Positions 1 to 8,976 of a DNA stretch of 36,574 bases are shown in pieces (position 1 is the first letter of the stretch; each line of letters opens with the position of its first letter). Below the pieces are notes generated by a model, which was given only the letters and a program-made list of their open reading frames with translations, searched no databases and was not told the origin of the DNA. The DNA comes from Branchiostoma floridae (Eukaryota > Chordata > Leptocardii > Amphioxiformes > Branchiostomatidae), in the NCBI RefSeq assembly GCF_000003815.2, contig NC_049990.1, forward strand, positions 13,806,225 to 13,842,798, written 5' to 3'. A program made the translations under genes and the position numbers.

Positions 1-58
1 TCCTTGGCCAGCTTTGATACTATCTTATGGCACCGTTGGATCTGCTTGGAGATTAGTA
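1..58. repeat. Fragment of a dispersed repeat, second copy at 22237-22293
   Basis: The first ~58 bases resemble 22237-22293: both run TCCTT..CCAGCTTT, then a TTATG..CAC stretch, then ATCTGCTTGGAGATTA, with a few changes. It is a dispersed repeat of unknown class, possibly the upstream part of the LINE remnant that follows. Confidence 0.5.
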
Positions 59-120
59 AACTTCCTCTGTCTTTAGTGACTTAGGAATGAAGATCTAGAG
101 TGAGGTGTTCACGGCATTTT

Positions 121-369
121 AACTTCCTGCTTGGTCAAAGCAATAGTGTACGACAAAAACACACACTTGCAGTTACACTTTTGTTGTTAAGTACCAGAGT
201 TACCAAGCTAGGATTGATGTGTTCAAAAGTTCATATTTTCCCAGAACTATTGTAGAGTGGAATATGTTATCACCAAGCACAGTACTGGTATGGGCATCTT
301 CTCTGAATAGTTTTAAAGAACACTTACAGATAGATGTGCAAAAGTTAGGTGTGACAGATTGTTTAGTGT
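121..369 (+). mobile_element. Non-LTR retrotransposon remnant, C-terminal end of the reverse-transcriptase ORF
   Basis: One frame is open through to a TAA at about 367-369 and reads ...YQARIDVFKSSYFPRTIVEW, then NMLSPS and ASSLNSFKEHLQ. SFFPRT..WN.LP followed by SL..FK..L is the usual C-terminal end of CR1/Jockey-type LINE ORF2 proteins. Only this end is visible; the clade cannot be settled. It lies just upstream of the first visible ASPA exon, inside an ASPA intron. Confidence 0.6.
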
Positions 370-499
370 AATGTAACCAGCTGCTGCCGTGCCTGGTGCG
401 TGCCTGCGAAGCTGGTGTGTTACGCTGAAGGGCGGTTATACCGGCTATATAGATACAGATACAGATGGTTGATTGGTTGGTTGCTGTTCTGTTCCACAG

Positions 500-786
500 C
501 ATGGATGTCCCGAGCACCGCGCCCTACGAGGTCCATCGTGCCGTGGAGTTGAACAAGAAGTTTGGCGCGGCGGGGGAGGCGTTCGATGTCATCATCGACC
601 TTCACAACACGACCTCCAACATGGGCAACTGTCTAATCATCGGCTCGTCTACTGACAGCTTCACCCTGCAGATGGTGCGGTACCTGGTGCAGCGGTCGGG
701 GCTCGTCTGTCCCGTGTTTCTCACCGAGAACCCTGCATCTCATGTCAAAATGGCAGATACGCGTAGCATGGGTGTCCATGGAATAG
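500..786 (+). CDS. ASPA: ASPA-like exon: zinc-ligand His and Arg168-equivalent
   Basis: The acceptor is ctgttccacag ending at 499. The first base finishes a codon begun upstream, so the exon starts in the last position of a split codon; the ATG at 501 is internal, not the start, because the family has ~80 residues before it. The exon encodes APYEVHRA, then [10 protein letters not shown] with the zinc His, and ends at [12 protein letters not shown] plus one base. The donor is ATAG|GTAAGT, close to consensus. Confidence 0.92.
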
Positions 787-3700
787 GTAAGTCAGGGCTT
801 AAAATACCACCTGCATATGAATGTAAGTGTATAAAATTGGAGCTGTGCAGGTACTGTAAATGCAGAAATGTTCGTGGTGGATTAATGTTCACCGCGAACT
901 TAAAACCACCGCGAACTTTTTTCTATCATGGTATAAGACTGCAGTCTATGGTGTTACCGCGAACTTAATCCACCGAGAAAAGTCCTTTTTCCTGCTACCG
1001 CAAAATTAAATCCCCGCGAACTTAAATGCAGTTACAGTATTTCTGGTGTCAACCTGCACCTAACCTGCACTGGTCCATGTACTGGGTTTTATACATAAAT
1101 GTCCTATAATGTTTGTGTATATGGAACTGCATTGACTGTTACCATCTATAGAGTATAAAAGAAAAATAAATAGCAATTGTTCCTGAACAATTTTAGTATG
1201 ATCCATATACTTCCTAAATTCAGAGTGGTGCAGGTAATTTTCCGTATTACCTGCAGAAAAAAAAGTATTTTGAGCCCTGTAAGTTCTTACAAAGAATTCA
1301 TCAAACTTTTATAACACTGTTTTTCTTTTTGTTAAAGAAGCCCTGAACTTAGGATTAGAAGGGAGTGTTTTTCCAACAAATGATAACTTTAGGAAGTAAA
1401 GCATGCATGCTACTTCATTCTATACTATAGTATAGGTATAAAGCACCCACAAATCTTGTGCACATCATAAAGCATTTAGTATTGTACTAAACTCCAAAAG
1501 TACCCTTTAGTAGATTAAGCATTCACAAGATCAGTCTATAGCTGAATGTAATGGACTGACAAGGACTGACACATTAGGGTTACAGGAATGATTTCAGAGG
1601 CAATATATGAAAAACTTTGTTATATGTTCTTTGATATCTTGTGAACAATTGGCCTTCTTAATTGTGCTGATGGCCCCGCATTGATGCCAAAAATATTGAT
1701 GATTGAGGAGGTTTCAATACGGGTCTGCATGGGGTTTGTGAGTGTAATATTGTTTTACAATATATAAACCTCCAACGCAGCAATTCATCACAAGTGAAAT
1801 TCTGCAAAAAGGTTTCTGATTGTGAATTCATTGAATACATGAACTATTAGAAAATTAATAAAGCCCTCTTCTGCAGTTTAGTGCCCCTTGAACATTAACT
1901 GCACTAGCCTTTTAAAGTATTTCACATATATGCAATCAGTTGTTTACGTCTTTTTATTTTCTTTTTCTTTTATACATTATGATTGTTTCCTTCCTTTTTT
2001 CTCTATTAGTCTACTTCTCCCCAACATTTTGTTGACATCTTCTTCACTGCAATAAAGCACAGTGCACTTTCCTCTATATGTATAATAGTGACAATACACC
2101 CCCAGTAGTGTCCGCACCCCCGGTAGTGTCCGCACCCCCGGTAGTGTCCGCACCCCCGGTAGTGTCCGCACCCCCGGTAGTGTCCGCACCCCCGGTAGTG
2201 TCCGCACCCCCAGTAGTGTCCGCACCCCCAGTAGTGTCCGCACCCCCAGTAGTGTCCGCACCCCCAGTAGTGTCCGCACCCCCAGTAGTGTCCGCACCCC
2301 CAGTAGTGTCCGCACCCCCAGTAGTGTCCGCACCCCCAGTAGTGTCCGCACCCCCAGTAGTGTCCGTACCCCCAGTTATGTCTGTACCCCCAGTTATGTC
2401 CGTACCCCCAGTAGTGTCCGCACCCCCAGTAGTAATGATTCATATAATCCATTTTTACACTTTTCACAATTATGACCCAGTTGTATCACATCATAAGTGC
2501 ATAGGCAGCCTGGCTTCAATACACTTTTTGTGTTCATGATGATAGTTTGCCAAATCAAAAAAATTACAAATTGCGCCGGAATACCCCATTTGTGAAAAAG
2601 CTTATTACACAAATTGATCAGGCTTGGCTAACCGAAACAAACCAAACTGATATTTGCATCATTACTGTTTTCAGTTCTGTGGAAATGGGGCCTTTGTAAA
2701 GTGACACTGGGTTTCTGTAAGTTATTTATTGTAAATGTGCAGACAACTTGTAAACAGTGGGTAAATTGAGATTAGGTGAGTTATCTAATAGCAGATTATG
2801 TAACAACAAAATCCTCTCTCTTTTCTACCCATTTCCACAGAAAATGGACATTATGGGCCGAGTTGTCTCCGATCGGTATCAAGACATGGATTGTGTGAGT
2901 AAAGAAAGAAGATTTTAAGGTTTTTTCTTGAAGACTAAGAGGAGAAACAGGTTTAGATTTTTAGGAGACTCAAAATTTGTACCTTTTTTTCGTGTTTTAG
3001 CCCTGATATTTATTAATATTTATACACGAAGTAAACAAGTCTTGTATTCATTCACTTCCTCAATCTTTTCTTTACAATTTCTCCTTTTTTTGTCTTTCTT
3101 TCTGTCTGTAAATTGAAGTCATTGTTGGGTGGGTAGACCCTTAGGGTAGTGCATATATGCAAATGTACACTCACAACTTGTCAACAGTATTAGATTTTGA
3201 AGAATTCAATATCACCAAAAATTCCATGTTTTTGCTGCAATTTGTTCTAGCTATAATGGTTACCAAAGTCAATGTACACATTAGTTCAAAGAAACCTTAG
3301 TTGCCTGATCAGGCAAGTGGTGTATGATATGGTCTAATATACCATACTCAGCAATTCTACACACTGTCAGTCTCACATGGTCTCACGTTCTAGACCAGCT
3401 AGTCAGCACTGTGTGTTCAGTATGTGTTTAGTGTGTGTTCAGTATGTGTTTAGTGTGTGTTCAGTGTGTGTCCAGTATGTGTTCAGTGTGTGTTCAATGT
3501 GTGTTCAGTGTGTGTTCAGTGTATGTTCAGTATGTGTTCAGTGTGTGTTCAGTATGTGTTCAGTGTGTGTTCAGTATGTGTTCAGTGTGTGTTCAGTGCG
3601 TGTTCAGTGTGTGTTCAGTATGTGTTCAGTATGTGTTCAGTGAAGGGACACTGATGACGATGTTTGATGTGTTTTCCTGCTCAGGTTTAGAACTAGGCGC

Positions 3701-4730
3701 CCAGCCGCAGGGCGTACTGTTGGCGGACATCTTCCTCCGACACGAGCGCCTCGTGCACACCTGTCTCGACTTCATCCACAAGTTCAACCAAGGTCAGCTC
3801 ATTCAACACAAGACTTGCCATCTTACCATTACATCTCATGTATCATTCAATATCAACATGTAAGATACTGAAATAAGTTTGATTTGTATTGTTTGACAGG
3901 AGAGCTTTTCCCAAAAGAAACACTGGAGGTGTATCGGATCCTACATGTAGTGGACTATCCTCGCAACAAGGACAATGACTTATCGGCAATGATCCACCCA
4001 GAACTACAGGTGTGTGTTACATGTACAAAGCATCATGCATGCATCATCACATAGGCTAAATCTAGCAGTTGTACTAGTTAACATTATCTATTAACTCTAT
4101 CCGTATTACAATCATTACATACGAGAGCTGGGTCATAAAGAAAGAACTAGAAATTGCACACATTTTGAGAGGATACAATTTATCTTTAAGTCACATACAT
4201 GCACCCATTTTTAAACAAAGTTCCTCTTTCAAATTTCCTGCTGCTAGAGTTCAGTGATCGAGGAGTGTTTGTGTGTAATGTGTGTGTGTGTTCGTGTGTA
4301 TGTGTGCCTATATGTATGACTGTTTGTGTGTGTATATGTGTGTAGTTTGTTTGGTATGTTTCTGTGATTTTCAGTATAGACTGTACAGTTTTGTCTTACA
4401 ATACAAAGTGCTGAGTGCTGTGATTATTTTCTGTGATACTGGAAGGTCACAAATGTCAAAACAGTATGGGTAAGGTGATAAAGTCTGCCATCTCTAATGT
4501 TTTGTTCTAGTTTTTATTTTGAATGTGTGTTTCAGGACAAAGACTGGCACCCCCTGCAGCCAGGTGACCCCATGTTCCTGACCTTGGATGGAGAAACCAT
4601 CAAGTATGAAGGTGACTCCACCATCTACCCAGCATTCATCAACGAGGCAGCGTACTACGAGAAAGGCATTGCATTCTGGGCGACACAAAAAGAGACATTG
4701 AATGTCAACGAGTTGCAAGTTAAGAATTAA
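500..4730 (+). CDS. ASPA: Aspartoacylase-family zinc amidohydrolase (ASPA/ACY3 type), four 3' exons, 5' end outside window
   Basis: Joined exons 500-786, 3685-3792, 3900-4009 and 4536-4730 encode the last ~232 residues before a TAA stop; vertebrate family members have ~310-320, so about 80 N-terminal residues lie upstream. The family deacetylates N-acetyl-aspartate (ASPA) or N-acetyl aromatic amino acids and mercapturates (ACY3) with one zinc, in the cytosol. In the visible part, His in DLHNTTSN matches the third zinc ligand (human His116), Arg in DTRS matches Arg168, Glu in LELGAQPQG matches the catalytic Glu178, and NEAAYYEKG contains the Tyr288 position. The other two zinc ligands (HGNE motif) must be in an upstream exon. 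Spacing between landmarks agrees with human ASPA almost residue for residue. Similarity is split between ASPA (DTRS region) and ACY3 ([13 protein letters not shown]), so this may be a single pre-duplication orthologue; the symbol is provisional. All exon joins keep frame. No disabling change is seen, so the gene looks functional. Confidence 0.93.
854..1037. mobile_element. 184-bp MITE with TA target duplication and GCGAACTTAA repeats
   Basis: The segment starts TA|CTGTAAATGCA (TA at 852-853) and ends TGCAGTTAC with AG|TA at 1036-1039, giving short imperfect terminal inverted repeats CTGTAA.TGCA and a TA dinucleotide duplication. Inside, ACCGCGAACTTAA-like units recur several times. There is no coding capacity. 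TA duplications fit Tc1/mariner-type non-autonomous elements. It lies 68 bases after the ASPA exon donor. Confidence 0.7.
1460..1900. repeat. Degenerate dispersed repeat, partner at 5065-5910
   Basis: Several blocks recur in the same order in both places: AAAGCATT.AG.ATT, GACAA.G.CTGACA followed by TTAGG.TTA, TGTTTTACAA, then AATTCTGCAAAAAG, a TGATTG/AG block, ATTCATTGA and C.TTCTG.AGTTTAG. The partner copy is split by a LINE remnant. Class unknown. Confidence 0.45.
2099..2432. repeat. 18-bp minisatellite, about 18.5 copies
   Basis: The unit is CCCCCAGTAGTGTCCGCA. Copies 2-6 carry CGGTAG in place of CAGTAG, and later copies change to TGTCCGTA and GTTATGTC, so the array has blocks of variants. 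Because 18 is a multiple of three and the unit has few stops, frames on both strands stay open; these are not genes. The array lies in ASPA intron 787-3684. Confidence 0.95.
3405..3642. repeat. 10-bp minisatellite (TGTGTTCAGT), acceptor-like units
   Basis: About two dozen tandem copies of TGTGTTCAGT with T/A and G/A variants (for example ATGTGTTCAG) fill the 240 bases ending 42 bases before the ASPA exon at 3685. Each unit contains a TTCAG, which resembles a 3' splice site. The open frames across it (VCVQ/VFSM repeats) are artefacts of the repeat. Confidence 0.93.
3685..3792 (+). CDS. ASPA: ASPA-like exon: catalytic Glu and GAQPQG motif
   Basis: The acceptor ttttcctgctcag ends at 3684 and joins in phase 1 to give [19 protein letters not shown]. 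The Glu in LELG matches the catalytic Glu178 of human ASPA. The donor is CAAG|GTCAGC. A likely branch point, CTGAT with its A at 3654, sits 30 bases before the exon, just downstream of a minisatellite full of acceptor-like units. Confidence 0.92.
3900..4009 (+). CDS. ASPA: ASPA-like exon: VDYPR region
   Basis: The acceptor tgtttgacag ends at 3899; the phase-1 join restores a Gly codon (FNQGELFP). The exon encodes [17 protein letters not shown] and AMIHPELQ, which match the human VDYPR and IHPNLQ segments. The donor is ACAG|GTGTGT and the exon ends on a codon boundary. The intron before it is only 107 bases. Confidence 0.92.
4261..4350. repeat. TG-rich simple sequence
   Basis: Irregular TGTGTGT/TATGTG stretch in the ASPA intron 4010-4535. 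No other feature is seen in this intron. Confidence 0.7.
4536..4730 (+). CDS. ASPA: ASPA-like terminal exon: [15 protein letters not shown] and stop
   Basis: The acceptor gtgtgtttcag ends at 4535 and the join is phase 0. The exon encodes [20 protein letters not shown], then [17 protein letters not shown], containing the Tyr equivalent to human Tyr288, and ends at a TAA stop. The C-terminal tail after that motif is about 20 residues, as in ASPA. Confidence 0.93.
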   Translation, partial: DKDWHPLQPGDPMFLTLDGETIKYEGDSTIYPAFINEAAYYEKGIAFWATQKETLNVNELQVKN

Positions 4731-5064
4731 TCAAAGCTGAAGGGATCTTTTATTTTCCTTATAGCTGCTAAATTGAGAGGGTTATGTCAGAATTTATAAT
4801 TGTCCTCAGAACATGTTGATTTTGAACAAGCATCTAGAAAAATAGGTTTTATTTCATTATAGTTGCTATAATGGTTTGAAAACAGAAACTACTTTTATTA
4901 TCTGCAGTGTTGAATTGCAAACAGACTACCAAGGACGTTGTACACCATGTATACCGGCAATTATTAAAAGGGGTGTTATTTTTCAATGGATTTTTTAAAA
5001 ATAACTGAAGGAAGAATGCATACTTCTCCACAATATAAGATGAAGTACTCATTAGGCCTGCAGA

Positions 5065-5910
5065 CTTAGAAAGCATTCAGCATTCTTCAAAACTCCTTAG
5101 ATACCATTTGCTGCTGCTATTGCTGAAAACAATATGTCTGACAAAGCCTGACAAAAGTTAGGTTATAGAAATAATGTCAGTGTTGATATCAACAAATGAC
5201 ATTCTTAGTGTGCTTATCGCACATCCACCCCTTACTCTCATTTATGCTATTTTTGCCAAAGGAATGGTGTTTATGTATGTAAATATTGGATGTTGCCTGC
5301 ATGAGTATGACACTTTTTTTTAACAAGATTGTTCAAAGCAAGGTCACGAAACCACTTAAATGCAATGAACTAAGAGTAAGAAGTAGGAAATAACTGTGCA
5401 CGGAGATAGTGGTGGACATTTGTTTTGAGGGCTGACAAGTTGTAGACAAGAGGGAAACAGTTGTTGTTGAGTGAATTCCATAATTTTGCTGTCTGCGGAA
5501 AGAAACTGTTGCTGTAGAAGGACTTGGAAACTTATTTAACAGTAAAGCGATGTGAGTTTGAAGAAAACCTAGTGTTGCGCTGAAAGGCTCTCACTGGAGG
5601 GACAAGTAGTTTGAGATCACCGGAGCAATTATCCTTGGAAGTATCGTTAAAAAAGGGACAGAGATGCAACGTTTTGCCTGTGGGAGAGAGGGTCAAGTTT
5701 TAGATGCTGACTGATTGCCAATGGCCATACAAATTCTACTTGACACTGTTTTACAAAACACAAGTTTCGTAATTCGCCACAACATGGAATTCTGCAAAAA
5801 GCTGGTCTGATAGTGTATTCATTGACACGTAATCTATTGGAAAATATTTCCCCCTTCTGGAGTTTAGAACTCCTTTAATTTGCTACATAACAGCTATGCT
5901 TGTCATTTCT
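5065..5910. repeat. Degenerate dispersed repeat, partner of 1460-1900, split by a LINE remnant
   Basis: Shares ordered blocks with 1460-1900 (see that entry). The stretch ~5340-5710 has no counterpart and is a minus-strand LINE fragment, which suggests insertion after the repeat was in place. Confidence 0.4.
5370..5703 (-). mobile_element. Non-LTR retrotransposon remnant, ORF2 C-terminus with one stop
   Basis: Read on the minus strand, one frame gives LTLSPTGKTLHLCPFF, VRAFQRNTRFSSNSHRF, an in-frame TAA, then SFYSNSFFPQTAKLWNSL and LSALKTNVHHYLRAQ, ending at a TAG at 5372-5370. SFFP.TAKLWNSL followed by SL..FK-like spacing is typical of CR1/Jockey-type ORF2 C-termini. The single internal stop shows decay. 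Confidence 0.68.
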
Positions 5911-6453
5911 GAATGGCACCAATGTTGATGCAAGGAGCTTTTATCAAAAGCTGCTTGGTTGATGGAAAGGACACCTTGTAGCTTGTCACTCTTTGTTAAA
6001 AACATTGTTTGATAGTTCTACAATGCAGTGTCTATAGGACAAGACCAATCAGTTTGTTTTCAATTTGCTTTTAGTGGATTTGTGCAACTGCTATAGTGTA
6101 CACAAGCGAAGAGTTACTGAATTATGTTAATCATATCTTATGCCGAAGCATCCTATTTTGAATCTTTAGAAAACCAGAAATGAATTGGAAGGACTCAGAG
6201 ATATACATGTGGAACATATGAAGTTCAAGTTGAAATTGACTACTAGTTGATGGTTGCTTCAATCTGCAATATACCAAAATTTTGAGCTTTAAGCACAACT
6301 AGCATTAATTAATTCCTATCTTCACAAGTTTGATCAGGGTCAACCATCATTCCAAATAGTTATCACTAAGTTTGAACAGAGTGCTCACAGAGCCAGTGTA
6401 ACACACTCGAATATCTCCCTGGCCAGATTGTTAAGTTAACTTTTAATGACAGC

Positions 6454-6534
6454 ATTATGTTACAACTTTAAGACCATATATCCATGCACAAAATAAAGCG
6501 CTTACCAACAAGGGTCTTAAAATTGTAACATAAT
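6454..6534. other. Long stem-loop, 22-bp arms, poly(A) signal in the loop
   Basis: 6454-6475 (starting ATTATGTTACAAC) and 6513-6534 (ending TTGTAACATAAT) are reverse complements over 22 bases with one C/A mismatch. The loop is 37 bases and holds AATAAA at 6492-6497. It lies 1.7 kb past the ASPA stop. It could be a MITE-like palindrome, a structured 3' UTR or a pre-miRNA-like hairpin. Confidence 0.6.
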
Positions 6535-6804
6535 GTTGACTACCGTCACAGATGAACTTACTATCAAGTTTTAATGACAGCACTTTAAAGTAAAGACTGC
6601 AAGACTTAATGAGTCTGAATGTACAATAATCATGATATTACTGTCATATTTAGTTAACAGAGCATTGATTATGGAATCTAAACATGGTTTGAAAAACTTG
6701 CATGTACTATTTTGGTACAATACTATTTAGTACAATTTCTTGTCTTCAATTACTGTACTTATGTAATAAGTTTATATTTGACTGTTGGAAATAATTATGT
6801 TGGA

Positions 6805-6810
6805 AATAAA
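6805..6810 (+). terminator. Candidate polyadenylation signals downstream of ASPA
   Basis: AATAAA occurs at 6805-6810 (TTGGAAATAAAGG) and also at 6492-6497. Either could end the ASPA transcript, which would give a 1.8-2.1 kb 3' UTR. No cDNA evidence is available; the choice is open. Confidence 0.25.
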
Positions 6811-7685
6811 GGAAGTACCAGAACAACTGCCTTCTCTTTTTAATTCTTTTAAGGTATTGAGTCTTCTCATTCAGGCCTTGTTGATTTCAATGTAATGATG
6901 ACATATTCTGGGAACCCCAAACTTGGTGCGAGCATGCAAATACAAAAAGTGTGGCAATTAAAACTATTGCCATGGCGACGGTTTCATTGTTTATAAGTAT
7001 TAATACTGTTTGTTGTAGGTGTGTTGTATTTGTGTTCTATCCTTTCGTCTAGCTGTATTTATGAAGATGATCATCTCTTCTATCTAAATAACAAAGTATG
7101 AAAGTCTTAGCCAAGAAAGCTATTGTAGCATTTTCATGTAAATGAGACCCTGATTTGCCCTTCTTACGTCTGCATGTTCAACTCAACGTACATGTTGCTG
7201 CCAAATGTCGGAAGAATGGAATTTCGTCATTTAACACTATAATAGCAATTTCTCATTAATTATGTAAATTAGGTAACAATTTGCATAATTGATGTCTATC
7301 GATATTCATCTCTTTTCTAGTTACATATGCCATGTTTACATGTGTCCTAGTAGTAATGAAATACTTTGGCTTAATAAACTGTGCTCGTTGATTATGCAAA
7401 TTAGTTCGGGGTCTGCATTAATAGCCCTTATTTATGGAAGGCATCTCCGAAGTTATCTACAAATAAAAAATTACGATGATCAGTAAACCCCTTCCCGAGT
7501 TATCCCCTTCCAAAAGTTTGGTGCAATTGCGCACGCGCTGACAAATTGCTGTAGGACTTCGGGAATTTGGGCCAATCGGATATATACTTAACAGTAAGCA
7601 TAATATTTCTCTCTTTTTGAATTAAATATGGTATATTTTTGAGCATTTTAACATGAAATGCAGTGTATTTATAAACTGTCCTCAT

Positions 7686-7720
7686 TAATCATGCAAATTA
7701 GCCCCTGATTTGCATGATTA
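7686..7720. repeat. Palindrome with two inverted octamers (ATGCAAAT)
   Basis: TAATCATGCAAAT (7686-7698) and ATTTGCATGATTA (7708-7720) are perfect 13-bp inverted arms around a 9-base loop; each arm holds the POU-domain octamer ATGCAAAT. Confidence 0.85.
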
Positions 7721-8423
7721 GCATTTACATTTATGTAATTATGTTAGGCATCTCTGAAGCTATCTATATTCTAAATATTATGATGATCCGTCGACCCATT
7801 CCCGAGTTATTCCCCTCTAAAGGGATGATGCAACTACGCAAGCGTAGAAAAATTCCTGACATGCCTGCGGCATTTTGGGAATTTTTGTCAAACAGTCGCA
7901 CACTATATCATTAGGCGAAGCCCCTGAGGCAGCGCCGAAAAGTTTGGCTAAAGAAATGTTGCCTTCAACATAAAATCTAAGTGGTCAGGAAGGTTGAACA
8001 AATGACTTAGTAAAATTAATTAAAATGGATGCCCGCGTAGAAAACATTGATATAATCAAATCAAAATGGCCTGACTTGAAAGAAAGAGGACTTTTTATAA
8101 GCATACTAGGAGATCAAGGGATAGGTGAGGTATGTGGAGCGTCCCAGAGGTGTTGCCAAAAACATCACCGCGATGATCACAGCTGTTGTAGGGTCTCCAC
8201 CCAAGCCAGGCATGATCAAGCATACGTATAATATTTACATATTATTAATATTCAAAGTTAAAATTCCTGCCTATAGGATATTGAAACGAGATATTAAACC
8301 CGGAAGTTCCGCTGCAGTATAGTAGCACGCCGCTAGGGAGCCCAAAGTCTAATTGTATCAAGAACTCGTATACCATATATCACTAAGACAATCCATCTAG
8401 GTATTCTGGAGTTATCCTGGTCA

Positions 8424-8452
8424 ACTACATACGCATGATACACACACACACT

Positions 8453-8519
<67 letters not shown>

Positions 8520-8520
8520 A
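8424..8520. repeat. CA/TG microsatellite
   Basis: Interrupted (CA)n tract with a few CTCA and CATA units, inside AT-rich repeat copy A and just before its terminal hairpin. The open frame of Cys/Val codons on the minus strand is an artefact. Confidence 0.95.
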
Positions 8521-8759
8521 AACGCTACAGAAAACATAACCTTCTAGCGAAGGTAACAGCAAAAGACAGTCAACCATGCAGTTTCTGGATCAAACGCAAG
8601 GTGGCTAAATGTATGTGACTCCGCGGAGATCATGTAACAGTTACTAAGACTCCAGATTTGTTGACCTGCTCGCTCCCGAGTTCACCTGGAGTTCACCTTA
8701 CTCTTCAAGTACTTTTAGTACTTTTAAAAGTTATTCAGCCGCTTCAGGGCCTTGTAAAA

Positions 8760-8976
8760 ATGTCCGAGTCCCCAGGAAACGTCCAGGGATCGCTAGCTGC
8801 CCTGTACGAGTCTCTCCAGACGTCAGTCCTACAGCTGTTCACGGACCCAACCCAACTGTCCCCGGGCCAGGCTGTACTGGTCGCCGCCTCTGCGCTGTTT
8901 GTCGGGGCGGTGGTGTGGACCTGCTGCGGCGGGCAGAGGCGGACAAAAGTCAAGTTAAGGGCAGAGTTTACACCAG
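8760..8976 (+). CDS. FAXC: FAXC exon 1: start codon and membrane segment
   Basis: ATG at 8760 has A at -3 and no in-frame ATG lies upstream within the open stretch. It encodes MSESPGNVQG, a 20-residue hydrophobic stretch (AVLVAASALFVGAVVW) followed by a basic run (QRRTKVKLR), as expected for a single N-terminal anchor. The donor is CCAG|GTAAGG, ending in phase 1. Confidence 0.88.

Larger units (their letters stand above)
5740..6940. other. AT-rich intergenic DNA, no gene seen
   Basis: Contains the tail of the degenerate repeat (to ~5910), the stem-loop at 6454-6534, and otherwise only short uninformative open frames. TTTTAATGACAGCA recurs at about 6440 and 6571. Confidence 0.6.
6944..8555. 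repeat. AT-rich dispersed repeat, copy A (1.6 kb), bounded by hairpins
   Basis: Starts AAAAAGTGTGGCAATTAAAA with a TGGCAAT/ATTGCCA hairpin (6952-6972) followed by GGCGACGGTTT, and ends with an ACCTTC-TAGC-GAAGGT hairpin (8539-8554). Inside are modules with TTAATTATGCAAATTAG and its reverse complement, a GATGCAACTACGCA module (7828-7945), then CCGGAAGTTCCGCTGCAGTA, CCGCTAGGGAGCCCAAA, AATCCATC.AGG.ATTCT.GAG and a CA microsatellite. Copies B (16283-17460) and C (29440-30070) share this order. No transposase or reverse transcriptase is seen, so it is non-autonomous or a decayed element of unknown class. Confidence 0.7.

Noticed and set aside
2006-2539. Proteins predicted across the 18-bp minisatellite on both strands
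   Set aside because: The unit length is a multiple of three, so frames on both strands stay open; there are no splice signals or domains, and the array lies in an ASPA intron.
2099-3642. CRISPR-like array
   Set aside because: The repeats are directly tandem with no unique spacers, in a eukaryotic intron.
8658-8759. Upstream extension of the FAXC frame
   Set aside because: The frame is open upstream but has no ATG; the ATG at 8760 has good context.
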